A stretch of DNA of 64,000 bases from Citrus sinensis. Its lineage: Eukaryota > Streptophyta > Magnoliopsida > Sapindales > Rutaceae. The notes under the pieces were generated by a model. The model saw only the letters and a program-made list of their open reading frames with translations. It was not told the DNA's origin and ran no database searches. Of the stretch, positions 45,136 to 57,957 are shown one piece after another; within the stretch, counting starts at the first letter, position 1, and the number at the start of each line of letters is the position of its first letter. A program made the translations under genes and the position numbers. The DNA lies in the NCBI RefSeq assembly GCF_022201045.2, contig NC_068557.1, forward strand, positions 2,170,001 through 2,234,000, in the 5' to 3' direction.

Positions 45136-45471
45136 CTGTTTACATTCTATTGGAAGATTTTCTTTTCTTTTCTGAGCTATTTATATGCAAAATTTATTTC
45201 AACGATGAGAGAGCTTGCTTAAGCAAATGAAACTGCCCAATAATTCATTTTTTCTAAAATAGGACTTCTAACATTCAACAGACATTTTCACAAGCACCTG
45301 GAAGGCACAATCTAAACGTCTAAACCCAACCTCCAAAGGGCCAAAAAAAAAAAAAAAAAACAGTACATTACATAAGATTTCCAAAATGATCCATTACATA
45401 TCAACATCTCAAAAGCAAACCCTAACAACAAAAACAACCCATTAAAATATTTACATGTGTCATATTATTAT

Positions 45472-45924
<453 letters not shown>

Positions 45925-45967
45925 TTAAAGTGATGGCGATGTGGCGATGGAAGACAGGTTTGGGGGA

Positions 45968-46100
45968 TGGTGATTTATACAAGACAATGAGGTGAGGCGT
46001 TTGTTTCTGTGAGTTCTGAATCTGGACCGTTCTTTTTTTCTACTGGAGTAATCTACGGTGAATATTGATGATCCGAATAAAATAGAAGCAACCAATGGGA
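45968..46100 (-). promoter_or_regulatory. Histone H3.1 promoter elements
   Basis: Reading the minus strand, TATAAATC lies near 45972-45979, about 90 bp upstream of the ATG. An inverted CCAAT box (ccaatgg near 46090-46098) and TTCGGATC (a 6-of-8 match to the plant histone octamer CGCGGATC, near 46070-46077) lie further upstream. The octamer assignment is tentative. Confidence 0.4.
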
Positions 46101-47196
46101 TTGTTTTCTGAAAGTAGATTAGTGGCCGTAGATTTTAATAGAAGATGGACGGTTATAAATCTTTAATAGGTGAGTGGTGTGGATTGGGATCCCCGTGCTT
46201 CCAGTCAACTGACCGATAAAGATTTAGCTTGAAGGGGGAGATGGAGAACTTGTAATTTGATTACGAGTTCACCTGCAAATCATAGCTTGAAGAGTAAATT
46301 TTATCCAAAATTCAGTTTCAATCTAACCTAATCGCGTTTCGATCAATCCCATAATCCCATCTGGTAAAGTAAATATAATTTTAAGGGTTGTGATTATTTC
46401 ATTATTATTGCTAGAAAGATACGAGGGTCTGTATTTCACAGCCTCCACAATGAAATTATTAAACTTTTTTAACTTTTTAATTATTTGATGATGTCCACGC
46501 CGTGGATAGTTTGTTTTAATAGAAACAAGAGTGATGGACTACCAAAACATAACAATGTTTTTAAAGATTTGGATATTCATCATATTTGTCAAAATTGGTT
46601 GGAGATAAAATAGTTGTACCTTAAATTATTTCCTAACTATTCACTTGCAAGCAAGCAATTTCGCATTCTCTATATCAATACTTTGGAGCTTGTACCTCTT
46701 GTGCCAACTAGAACAAAAAAATTGCAAGAAGTATTTGTGTGGCTCGTGTGCATTATTTTAGTATAGTGAGGTGGTATGTTCAGTCAAGAAAGATAGGACA
46801 TTTTAATAAGTTTAGTAGATCTTATTGTGTGACCCACTACAACTATCAAAATAAAATTCTTATGAATCCGATGCACTACTTTAGATAAATCACGCTCAAC
46901 TCACATAAATTTTAATTTTCTCTAAAAAAAACATTTAAATATAAATTTTACTCTTGATAAAAGTCAATCAACGGTCTTGCGGTGGACTAAGCTCAAATTA
47001 ATGCCAAGTGTTAGAGCTATCAAAATCAAGAGAGACTATTGTTTGCGTCTTCAGAAAATATGTATATGTTTAGACACATGAAGAAGAAATCACTCGATGC
47101 ATAAATTAAGCGAGAAAGAGTCTTTGATAAAGAAAGCAATCTTTTGTACTTGGCAAATATTGAAGGAGTCTGGCATTTTTTTTTTTTTTTTTGAAT
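46101..47196. other. Intergenic, no gene
   Basis: AT-rich. It contains short single-copy-looking DNA upstream of H3, and a SINE-like or tRNA-like signal was not found here. Nothing else to report. Confidence 0.5.
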
Positions 47197-47204
47197 TCTG
47201 TTAT

Positions 47205-49678
47205 TAGGGGTGGGCATTTTACCCGATCCGACCCGACCCGACCCGATAAATTTCGGGTTCGGGTCGGATCGGGTCGGGATTGAAACCCGATCGGATTGAA
47301 ACTTACAAACCCGATCGGGTTGTGATCGGTTCGGGTCAAACCCGACCCGATCCGAATACCCGATCGGGTTCCCAAAAAAAAAAAAATTTTGATTTCTGGC
47401 ATGTGTCTGTACTCCTTATTGAGCATATTTCCCTCTCCATTCTCCAACAGCAATCGAATCACACCAATAACCAATCCAAAAAGTTAGCAGCCATTCTGTC
47501 AAAATTCTTCTCAGAGACATTTTAAATTTTAATAAAGAAAATAAAGTTGCCTTAGATGGCATTTTGCAAGTGCAATGATGACTGAAGCAATCCTCACCCT
47601 TTTCTGTTTTTGTCCAATTTAATCATTCAAAAGAGATCTTATCATCTACCCAACGCCAAGCAATTGATAAATTTCGAGCATTTGACAAATTGTTTAAGAA
47701 CAGAACAATTTCTTTTTGGAGGAAAAGAAAAAAAAAACAAAAAGGGGAGAGACCGAGAGAGGATGAGAAAGAAACAAAGAAAGAAATTTGTCACGGGAAA
47801 CAAATTTGAATTTGTCATGCTGCTGCACAGCACACACACAGAACACTAGAACAGAAGTCACAAGCTGCCAGCCACTGAGCCACACACACATAGTCACATA
47901 CGCTGCTGCACACATAGAACTATAGAAGCCACAAGCTGCACACTGCACAGCACACACAAGTCACAAGCTGCACAGCACACACACTGACACTGTGACACAC
48001 ACGCTGCAAGTGCACAGCACACACGCTGCCTGTCAGCCACAACTTCACAAATCACAAACACAAACACAAACAATGAAACAACTGAACAAGGCAGCCGCAA
48101 CCCGCAACCCGCAAGTCTGCAACCAGCCACCACAAGACGCGATCTGTTGCTGCCAACTGCTGAAATCACGATCTGTTGCTGCCAAGTGAAGTCGCGACCA
48201 GCTGCTGCCAAGTCAAACCCGTCCAGCCGTGAGTCGTGAGCCGCCCGCATCTCCGAGATCTGCTGCTGCCAACTCCCAAGTGAAGCCGCGATCTGCTGCC
48301 AAGTGAAATCCCGTCCGTCCAGCCGTGAGCCGTGGCCACCGATCTGCTGCTTGAAGGCCGAATCCTCTCCACCCGAACCCGATTTTGAAGCTTTCCGGTT
48401 TCCACCTTCCACTTTCAAGCTTCAAGCCTTCAACCTTTTGACCCGTTTCCTAAGTGTTTCCTGTTTCGTTTCATGGTATATATACACTATATAATTAATT
48501 AATTATATATGCTAAATAGTTTATTATGTAATTTAGTAATTGTTTATTATTTAATTATTGTAATGAACGAATTATGTATTTATAAATATTAGTAATAAAA
48601 TCAAGGAAATTTTATTAATTATTGAGCTCATCAGAAATTATTTTTTTTCATATATAAAAAGGAATTGTTGATTGGTGGGTTTTGTTAATTGATAATTGAT
48701 AATTGTTAATAATTGTTAATAATAGTTAATAATTGAAATAATATTAATTGATCATTGTTAATAATTGTTAACAATAATTAATAATTAATTTTTTTATGAA
48801 TAAATTAGTACATTAGGTAGATTAAATATTAAAATTAAGTATTATGTTGTATATGTTTTATAATTATAATGTGTTTATGTTATGTAATTATGTGTACTTG
48901 TGCAGTAGCTTCAAGCTTTCAACCCTAAACAAATTAATAAATTCAATTAATATTATATTATATGTTAATCATCCGTTAAGTTGTTAAGTACAAGTAACTT
49001 GAACTTGAAATTAAAAGATTTAATTTATAATAAAAAATAAGATATAGATAGACAAATAATATCATATTATTTATTATGGGGAATGGGTAATTAGATATTA
49101 TATATTATATTAAAATTAAGTATCATGAATTTCTTACTTTTTGTTTATGGAGCATGAACAACTTGAATTGAAATTACTAATTTTTGTTTATGGATTATGT
49201 TAATAATATTTATGTGTTTTGATTTTTGAATTAATAATAACATTTTCTTTTCTTTTTTTAGTTGAAAATTAGTAAAAATGACTACAATTAAGAAAAATGT
49301 CTTAAAACTTTCATAAAAACTACAATAATAGGAAAAAAAAGAGCTCAAAATTGTATTAACCGAATTTGACCCGAATTGACCCGAATAGACCCGACCCGAA
49401 TTGACCCGATTTCAACCGACCCGAACTGACCCGAATTGACCCGAACTGACCCGAACTGACCCGAATTGACCCGAACTCAATCCAACCCAATTTAAATCCA
49501 ACCCGATCCAACCCGAACATAACCCGAATTATTGACCCGACCCGAACTGACCCGAACATAGTTCGGGTCGGGTCAATAATTCGGGTTATGTTCGGGTTGG
49601 TTTTTGTCTAACCCGAACAACCCGAAACCCGATCGGGTTGACCCGAACCCGACCCGAACCCGATTTTGCCCACCCCTA
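47205..49678. mobile_element. Non-autonomous hAT element, 2474 bp
   Basis: Perfect 12-bp terminal inverted repeats TAGGGGTGGGCA / TGCCCACCCCTA and an exact 8-bp target duplication TCTGTTAT (47197-47204 and 49679-49686). Both subterminal regions hold dozens of ACCCGA/TCGGGT units, candidate transposase-binding sites. The interior has a GC-rich part (47800-48430) with repeated 'gatctgctgctgccaa'-type units, then AT-rich DNA to 49350. No transposase frame. The minus-strand frames at 47894-48418 come from internal repeats (HDSRLDG, DFTWQQ) and are probably not genes. Intact ends suggest recent insertion and possible mobility in trans. Confidence 0.95.
49508..49600. repeat. Perfect 41-nt inverted repeat (hairpin)
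   Basis: The arms 49508-49548 and 49560-49600 are exact reverse complements with an 11-nt loop. They lie in the right subterminal region of the hAT element and are built of TCGGGT units. Confidence 0.9.
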
Positions 49679-49689
49679 TCTGTTATACA

Positions 49690-49910
49690 TAAATTCTTAT
49701 TCCCTCTCTAATATTCGAAGGATGCCTACTCCACTCACATTTCGTAAGGGAGAGACTGTCTCCACTCAATTAGTTGATAATTGAAGAAGAACGGAAACTA
49801 ACCTCTATAATACTCTTATGGAGGCTCGAACCCTTGCACTCAACATTATAAATATAATGATTCTCTCATTGGGCCAAAGGCTCATTGGTTGAAGTCTGAC
49901 ATCTTTAGTT
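49690..49910 (-). mobile_element. tRNA-derived SINE (minus strand)
   Basis: On the minus strand, B box GGGTTCGAGCC at about 49826-49836 is preceded by an A-box-like region (ttggcccaatgagagaa). The body matches the SINE at 16440-16520 ('cctctctaatattcgaagga'). It directly abuts the target duplication of the hAT element. Exact ends are not clear. Confidence 0.65.
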
Positions 49911-50289
49911 AAAGGCACGTACTTAATTCTTGGCAATAAACTTCAATTTTTTGTGGTATTGTCGATTGAACAAGGAAAGGCATACAAAAGCCCATGTCCA
50001 AATATAACAAGTAAATAGTGTGTGAGAGGAACAATCGGCTTAGACTATTGCAACACGTTTGAAGCCTAGAGGGCATCGCTTTAATTTCCACTAAGGACTA
50101 TGATTCTCTATCCAAATTTTACTATAATTTAATATCATGCAATTTTTTAATATCATGCAATTTTTTTTTTTTTTGAAATTGATTAAGCATCAGGTTACTG
50201 AATTACATATAGATATTTACAAATGACAACATATTATTGTACTGATATTTACAATCAGATATATATATATATACATTTTTATTCTATGA

Positions 50290-50500
50290 AGTACAAGCTC
50301 AGCCAAATACCCTTCAAGGGAAAGGGATGTCTCTATTTCACTCGCATTTCGCAAGGGAGAAAGACGTTATAAGCAATCTCCACACAATTATAATTAATTG
50401 AGGGAGTTTGAATCCTTGAGGACTCGAACCATTGCCCTCATAGTCATGCTTGACTTTAAGGACAATGGTTCACCACCAGGCCAAAACCCCAAATGACTAA
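50290..50500 (-). mobile_element. tRNA-derived SINE (minus strand), second copy
   Basis: Minus strand A box ggcctggtggtgaac (about 50471-50485) and B box GGTTCGAGTCC (about 50422-50432). The body phrase 'cactcgcatttcgcaaggga' matches the neighbouring SINE at 49735-49757. Confidence 0.65.
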
Positions 50501-50532
50501 TATCATGCAATTGAAATAATATTACTACCGAC

Positions 50533-50540
50533 TATAAATA
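50533..50540 (+). promoter_or_regulatory. TATA box of the germin-like pseudogene
   Basis: TATAAATA, about 65 bp upstream of the ATG at 50602. Confidence 0.5.
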
Positions 50541-50601
50541 GCGTTCATGCTATTGAATCTTCACATCACTTCACACCTTCACTTCTTTGCTTTCAATTAA
50601 A

Positions 50602-51245
50602 ATGGCCAAGCACATTTTGGTAATGAGTTTACTGGCCATAACTCCTTGTACGTGCTCATCTTGCAGCTGCTTTTGAGCCTAGTCCTCATCGGCCAGGGTT
50701 AATGGCTATGCCTGCGTGGACCCAAAACTCGCTCAGGCTAACCATTTTTCATTCAGCGGACTGCATGTAGCAGGCAACACATCAAAACCACCTGGCTCTA
50801 GGGTAACACCAGTCGCAGCGGCACAATTACCTGGACTTAACACTCTTGGCATTTCGTTTGGTTCGTATTGATTACGCACCATGGGGAGTGGTTCCTCCTC
50901 ATGTTCACCCTCGTGCCACCGAGACTCTAACGATCATCGAAGGAAGCCTTGAGGTCGGGTTCGTAACATCAAATCCAGACAACAGGCTCTCATCACGAAG
51001 GTCCTTCGAAAGGGTGATGCGTTCGTTTTCCCTGTTGGACTTGTTCACTTTCAACGCAAGGTGATCGTGGAAATGTCTTTTCAATCTCTGGTTTAAGCAG
51101 CCAGAATCCTAGAGTCATCGCTATAGCTAATGCCGTTTTGGGATCTAGTTCTGCCATTGCCGATGAATTGTCAAGGCCTTTCAGGTTGACAAGTCTGTTG
51201 TTGGTCAACCTCAAGCAATATTTTAGATTATGCATCTTAAATTGA
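50602..51245 (+). pseudogene. Germin-like protein pseudogene
   Basis: Germin-like proteins are secreted cupins, often with a Mn site and oxalate oxidase or superoxide dismutase activity. The remnant starts MAKHILVMSLLAI, a signal peptide start, then after a stop and shift shows [40 protein letters not shown] and the cupin box [10 protein letters not shown] (His-x-His...Glu). After a further shift come [12 protein letters not shown] and SSAIADEL. At least three shifts and two stops separate these parts. The signal peptide end and the first Cys of the mature protein are lost. Clearly non-functional, but recognisable over its whole length. Confidence 0.88.
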
Positions 51246-51617
51246 TTCCCTGTAAACGAGATTTGAAAAATCTGTGTGCATCGTATGTGTTGCATTTTTA
51301 CTCATGATAGATATCTTAGGAGTACTATTTGTCACCCAAAGAAAAGAAGAATAAAAATACGTAAGAAGAAAGAATATCACTCCATATTACAAAGGTCTAA
51401 TTACATATACATTGATACAAGTACTAACAGACAATTTTATTTTATTTCGCAAAACACACTCTATTCAGAATAGTGCTATACCTTCTATTCTTAAATTCTT
51501 AAATCTGCCTAACTGAAAAAATTAGCTAGGATTCAAAAGCAAAGACAACGCCTACTTAAAATATTTCTATTTATACAGCAATAATCACAGAGTGAATTAA
51601 CATGACAAGAATTTAAA
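51246..51617. other. Interval between germin relic and 488-aa gene, incl. 3' UTR
   Basis: The part next to 51618 is expected to hold the 3' UTR of the minus-strand gene. Nothing else is recognised. Confidence 0.5.
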
Positions 51618-54600
51618 TCACACCCAGTTGTTTTTAAGTGCAAAATCATGGAATCTAAAAGATACCTCCCCAGCTGTGTCGCGCTCAAGCTTGCGCTCTC
51701 TATTGTTTCTTATTTCATTGTCATTTGGAACTTCAGCTGGCAGAGGTTGTATCTGATTCTCATTAGGTTGACGTGCCAATCGAACTTCAGAGGGTAATGG
51801 CATTGTAGGCAGGGAGGCAGCCCTTAATCGAGTGCTGCTCCCGCTTGTTGAAGCCAGTGCTTGGTCCCATAAGAACACATGTAAGAGAATAGGAACTTTG
51901 GCATGCCGGTGCAATGAGAGCTTCTGGCTGAGAGAAACTGTGTCGAAACATCTAACTGCTCCTGTTGAGGAAACTATCCATGGAAGAACTTTTTGGTTTG
52001 ACACTCTGGAGACTACCAGCAGCTTAGAAGCACTTACTGCTTCTTTGTAAAGAATGCTGAGCCCTGACCTTGTAGAAGGTATATTTTCGTCATCATCAAT
52101 AACCGTGGAAATGTAGATAAATCCCTGTCAACGAACAAGAATGGTAAACAAAAACCTTCAAAATGATTAATAAAGTGCAGTGAGAAATTGGAGAATCAAA
52201 TAGCGTACCTCTTCAGTGCGACTAATGGCAAACCCAAGCTTGGAATCACCTTCCTTTAGTTTGATCTCAATTGCTAACTCTCCCCCAACTGGAGCATACC
52301 AAAGCCGAACAGCTCTAACGACACCGAGGTCAACGCCATGATAATCCTCAAAGCCATACAGACTGGCATTTGCAACATTAGACAAGTCAGATAATGACCC
52401 CGAATTAACAGTGGAGGAGGCTGTCTCTCCAGAGATCTGTTCCAGACAAAAAGAAGTTTGAAAATATAAATTTCACTTGTTCCTCATGTAGATTTCGTAG
52501 GCTAAATAGTTACTCTCAGATGCAAATGGTCAGAAATAAGAAGAGAACACTTGGAAAAAATATATGTTTGGACATCAATGCCATGTAAGCACAATGGAGA
52601 CACTCCTCTTCTGAATATAAATTTTCTAAATTAGCATTAAAAGCAGTTTTAGAGAAGTTGAGTACATCTGACAATCTACAAGGACCCAATCAAACAAGTT
52701 CAATAGCTGAGCAGCCTGAGCTTCGTGGAGGCTACGGAATTTACCTTGGTAAGCAGGGACTCTGTCTGGATGTTCATGAAAACAATCGGAACCCCAGTGG
52801 CCTGAGACGCATTGAGCCAGGCATTTGCCCGGGCAAGAGTGTCTTCCACATCATTGTAGCGAGAAGCCACTACATCCGAAGCTTTTGGAAGGAGAAGCAT
52901 AGAAAGAAAGCAGCTTGAATTGGGAACAGATAGAACCTCCTGCTTCCTCCTTTCCCAAGGATACGAGACATATCCTTCTTGAAGCCTAGCCCTAGCTAAT
53001 GCACTTACAATCCTGGAGCTCCTTGAAGCTGAAGATTACAATTCTTTATTTCACATTGAAGCTTTGAAGATAAAACACAAAGCATAAAATATCTTGATTC
53101 TAGCAGAATCAATCAGTAAATAAACTGCTCACTGAATATTTATAAAACTCTTGAAAGCCATAATGATTAACATAAAACAAACTGAAACAAAATATCATGT
53201 AAAACAAATCTCGATATCTTAACCTATACAAATTTCTAAAGAAACACAAACCAATTTAAAATTTTGATCTGCTCTCCAGGTTACCACTTTGTGCAACTAT
53301 ACAAAATGCAAAAGAGATTCACCTTACGAGAAAACAATTCTAGAAGTAACTGCATCACATGATGATACAAAGGTTTTTAACAGTGATTTTTATTTAAAAT
53401 TTTAAACTCAGAGAGAGGAAAAGCTATTATGGTTGCACTCTTGGCTCTTGGGATAGACACGGACAATAAAATACAGATGAACGGATGATTTTACAACATA
53501 TCTTCAAGCAAACCATTGCATCTTATTACATCCATATTAGTTTTTCCATTATTCAATAATATGATTGGTATTGATAAGTAGAAGCCGTGTCGCTGTAGAT
53601 AAATAGGCAAAAGAATCGGCCATATTTTTCACTAAAGATGGCATGTTCACACTACAGGTAATACTATGCTACCATCTGAGTAAATGTAGTTTTTGGTTTA
53701 CTAATTAGCATAACGTTATAAATTATTAAAAGATGTCACTTTCAAATTCATATTTCTATTAGAAAATGAGACATTTTGCTGTCTTGAAATACCTTTCTCC
53801 TAGACTTTTGCGGCTTAGTCTTCTAGAAACATGTTCTAGGAAACCCTAGATCTTGCTGTCCAAATTTCTACCCCATGTGTGAAAAGCCAAAGCCGCAATT
53901 CATGTCAGTTGACATGTTGGAAATTAGGTTAACTGAGTACCATTAATGTCTCATCAACTAAGCCATCATTCATGCCAAATTCTAGAAAGGAAACACATGA
54001 TATCACGTAGACCGCCGTAGGTCAAGATGCAAAGCATTCAAGTGAAGAAAACAAAATTCATGAACCAGGTTATGATAATGATTGAAAACTTTTTGTAATG
54101 GACCGCAAAGTTTTCACCACACTTCTTAAATCTTTCTTCATTTCTAATTAAGTAAATACAAAAAATAAAAATAATAATATTTGTGATGATTATAACATTA
54201 AAATGTCATTATACTCTTCATGAATATCGATTTTTTCTACAAAGGAAGCTCTAAAAATATCAAAGTCAAGATCATGCTAATTGCCCAGTGATGGTGGAAA
54301 CATGGTACATTCAATGCCCATGTCATAAAGCACTTCTCCAAGCCGTGATACTATTATTTCAAAAGTTCCATCATTAATATGCGTGACTTGTCAATAAGGT
54401 CTGCAAGCCTCACATACCGAGGAATCATGTGCAATTGAAAGAGACAAATCATCTTTATACACATATATATTATAACAGGAAAATTGAGTAAACTATATAA
54501 AAATTAAATTGGATAAAATTAATCACTTTCATAAGAATTGACGAAGCAGAATTGTAAAGATAGAGAAAACAAGTCTCCGAATAAAAAATTTATTGAATAA

Positions 54601-55818
54601 TTGAGTTTGAAAAGTCCCTCAAATAATGACAATGTCTCTCTATATAAAATAGAGAAAACTTACTCCCCTAAGTTAACTTAAAAATGAAAAACTAAATCTT
54701 AAAATTCCTAAAAGAAAAGATACTTTACTAAGTTAACTCGATCTCATACATTAATTGACCTTAATAAAAATAAAAAAATTTAAAATAATAAAATACCATA
54801 ATTGACTCTAATTAAAATAAAAAATCCTAAAATAATAGAATCCTAGAATCTTAAAATTTCCAAAATTACTCCCTACATCAAGAATTTTTGGAAATTAATA
54901 GAAATAGCCTGCAAATAAAGCATGTTTACAAAAATAGCCCACCAACTATTTTTCAAACTTTAGGAGTTAAAAATAAGCATTTTGAATGCAAAGACCCCCA
55001 AGTAATCTATTGCTTTGGGTGGGCAGTGACGTGTCGACAGCTCATTGGTTAAGCGCTCAACCAGGCTAATGTGATAAATTACTTTAAATTATTTAGATGG
55101 AAAATGTAAACAACAACAATAAGTTCTCTCAAACATGTTATGATTTTAGGTTATTTTCGTAAATATTCCTAAGAATTTTAAAGAAATTAACAACGAAAAA
55201 ATAGTAAACACCAATGGGATTGATATTCGCACGTGTACTTGAAAAAAAAAACATACTCGAAAAAGTAATGGAATCGAAAAGTTAAAGAGTCATGGAAAAG
55301 TCAAAAAACGAACAAAACGCGGTCACAAGCACTGAAACACGACAGAAGCAAATGAGCAAAACGGACTCACCTAGCAACTCGAGGCAGTCGGCCTCGGTCC
55401 GATCAGTGAACCCGGCGGCGTAATTCGGATCCGTAATGGACCTCAGCATGTAACAGTTCCTCCTCCCGCCCGACTCCGGCACGATGCACGCCTGCAGCTC
55501 GGCGAACTCTTCGGCGCCTCGCCTCACCCGGACCAGAATCGACGTCTCCTTGTTCTTGAACGAGCCGTGCAGAATCTTCTGAACTCCGCTCCTCCCGTTC
55601 TTGAACGGCGCCTTGTACGTCCGACAAGAGCCGGATCCCGATCCTAAACCCGAGCCGCCTCCTATCGTGAATTCCTCGACGATGTCGCCCGTCTGGAGCA
55701 TGTCGGCCGTCCATTCGTCGGCTTTTGAGGTGCCCTTGAGGCAGTCGATTGACAGAACGGTGTAGGATTTGGGGTCCCGCGTTGGAGAATCGGATTGTTG
55801 CTGTTGGTTTTTATCCAT
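51618..55818 (-). CDS. Uncharacterised plant protein, 488 aa, 4 exons
   Basis: Exons in order of transcription: 55371-55818, 52745-53028, 52209-52436 and 51618-52124, all joined by GT-AG introns. The sum is 1467 nt = 488 codons plus stop, and phases agree (first junction phase 1, the others phase 0). The N-terminal part is acidic with a Gly/Ser run (GGGSGLGSGSGS, about residues 52-63). The middle includes SSRIVSALARARLQEGYVSY and PWERRKQEVLSV. Residues about 280-360 (VVRAVRLWYAPVGGELAIEI ... GFAISRTEEGFIYISTVIDD) have a PDZ-like beta pattern, which is an impression only. The C terminus is basic and rich in Arg and Asn. There is no signal peptide or membrane segment. I cannot assign a function. 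The 2.3-kb first intron is AT-rich. The 5' leader is CT-rich (GA repeats on + near 55880-55920). Confidence 0.88.
53029..55370 (-). other. Large first intron of the 488-aa gene
   Basis: AT-rich. About 54570-54890 (repeated 'ctaaaa', 'ctctctatataaaatagag') has a faint LTR-like look, but no ends or target duplication were found. No other gene is seen inside. Confidence 0.6.
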
Positions 55819-57819
55819 GGATGATCGGGTCGGGTCGTAGATTCAGTGCATTTGCTAACTGAATTTTGGCGCAAAGGATTTGAGAGAGAGAGACGATAGC
55901 GCGAGAGAGAGAGCGAGATGGCTTTTGAGTTATTTGTCAGTTGGGGGGTTTTAATGCAAGAGGCGGCAAGGGGCAACAAGTGGAAGCGAGATTAAAAAAT
56001 TTCGTTTCTGATTAATTTTCGAGGAATTTGCAGATATTTAACTTGGAGAAGAAAATTTGGAATGTAAGAAATTAATAATCGGGGAGTTTTGACTTTTACA
56101 TGGGTTGATGCTGATTGGAGGCCTTGGTTGACAAGTTCAATTCATGATTTAATTACTAATGTAAATACAGTACGAACCCAATAAAATTAGTGCTCGATTA
56201 ATTGATAACTTGATTAAGTAATAAGTTTTGTTGTCAAGACTTGATGCTAACGTTTCTAAATTATTATTTGATCAACTAATTATTTTTTTCTTAGTTTGAA
56301 GGATATTTGTTGAATTGTGTTTCATATTGGTCAGTAAAAAATAGATTTTTTATATAAATAATAAAAAAGAGTTAGTTGGGTTGATAAATAAAATAGGTCT
56401 TTCCTTCTAATAAGTTAGTATTTTAGGTTGAATGTTAAGAAATCCAAGTTAGCCCCCAAAGATCTATTTATATAGATATCATCATCTACATCTAGAAAGT
56501 TGTATGCTTTGAAAGAAGCTTGTTCGGTTTGGGAAGAAGTTTTGATCAATCAAAAAGATGAACCTCCTTCAACTGATATGCCACAAATAGTATTAGAGTC
56601 AAACATTAATAACCAAAAATGTCATGGTGTATAATTCAGGTGTGTCGGTGATGAAAGGAATATGTTTCTTTTGAAGAGAAAATTGTTGAGTTATCTCCTA
56701 TGTTAATTAGCAAAACGAAGTTAGATTCATAAATTGTATAACTCATTCCACCCAATACACTTTGAGTTAAATAACCTCAACCGTATTAATAAAACCAAGG
56801 TTATGTTGTATTGATATTTTAATTTGATATTCATTAATAATGTGCAACAAACAAATGTATTTTTGGAGTAATATTATATTACAAGCAGCCGTGGATTTGT
56901 GGAGGTCTTGCTTGGGTAAATCAATGAAGATATATTTGAATTCAAAATGAGACCGTAAAAGAAAATTTACTCAATTCTATTGACTGAATTGAACCTTGGA
57001 AACGACATTCTATCTTATTTTTTTGGTTATTTTGATAAACTGATATCTCGATTAAATAATACGATTTGTTAATAGAAATAAATTACAATTCAATAAATTA
57101 AAATTGTTTTAATTAATAACTTTTTCTTCATCATACAGTATTGATTTATCAATTAGATTTGTATATTGCAAGTGTTACTTAAAAAAGAATTAAGAGTAAC
57201 ACTAAATCATGTCCGAGTATTAAAAGAATAAATTTATGAGTCTGTGATGCTGTCGTCAATTATATAAATAAATAATTATTTATTTTCTAATGAGCGGCAT
57301 CAGAAGTTTCTATGATTGGCTGAGGTTGACCGACGAGGATTGTTGGGTGTGACACGCGCCTTAAGTGAGAGAGATTAAGCAACAAGATCGAACCATTGGC
57401 TTGGGAGTGCCGTTTTCAGGCGACGCGTGGGTGACGGTTACTTCTCACCAAACTTTCCCTGCATTGAAGGAAATCATTCGATAAATAAAATAATGGAAAA
57501 TTAACATCAATCACAATTAGAGGTCTTAATTAATTAATTAATTGAATAATAGTCAAATCCTTTCTATTCTTCACCAAAGTGGAAATTCATTTAGTGATAG
57601 ATGATTAATGAATAAAAAAAATTATTATATTTTAAAAAGAGATATATTAGTCTTTTTTAAAGTAAAAATATAAATTAATTATTTAGCTCATTAATTTTTT
57701 AAGATTTAAACTCAAACTATCGTACAAAATACTTGTTTGAAAACTATTTGATCAGGTCTTTAAGAGTAATAAGAAAAGATTGTTGAATGAATATTATTAA
57801 AAGAATTTGACTATATTAG
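55819..57819. other. Upstream region of the 488-aa gene, intergenic
   Basis: 55855-55925 carries GA-rich runs that become a CT-rich leader on the minus strand. The remainder is AT-rich with no recognised gene or element. Confidence 0.5.
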
Positions 57820-57957
57820 AGTTCACCTACAGTGGAGCACGAATCTCAACCACACACGCAAAATAATAAATAATAAATAATGAGTTATAATGAACTTTTT
57901 ACTATTTATCATTTTATGTGTGTAGGCTGAGATTCGTGCTCTACCGTAGGTGAACTC
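57820..57957. mobile_element. Foldback MITE, about 138 bp
   Basis: Arms of about 45 bp: 'agttcacctac' ... 'gagcacgaatctca' ... 'cacacacgcaaaa' on the left, mirrored by 'tgagattcgtgctc' ... 'gtaggtgaact' on the right, with an AT-rich loop. No certain target duplication was found, so the superfamily is open. Transcribed, it would form a long hairpin. Confidence 0.7.

Noticed and set aside
47894..48418. Minus-strand 174-codon frame in the hAT element
   Set aside because: Made of internal DNA repeats, no transposase features, Cys-rich low-complexity end.
55403..55714. Arg-rich minus-strand frame inside the first exon of the 488-aa gene
   Set aside because: Alternate-frame shadow of a GC-rich exon. 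The main frame joins three further exons in phase.
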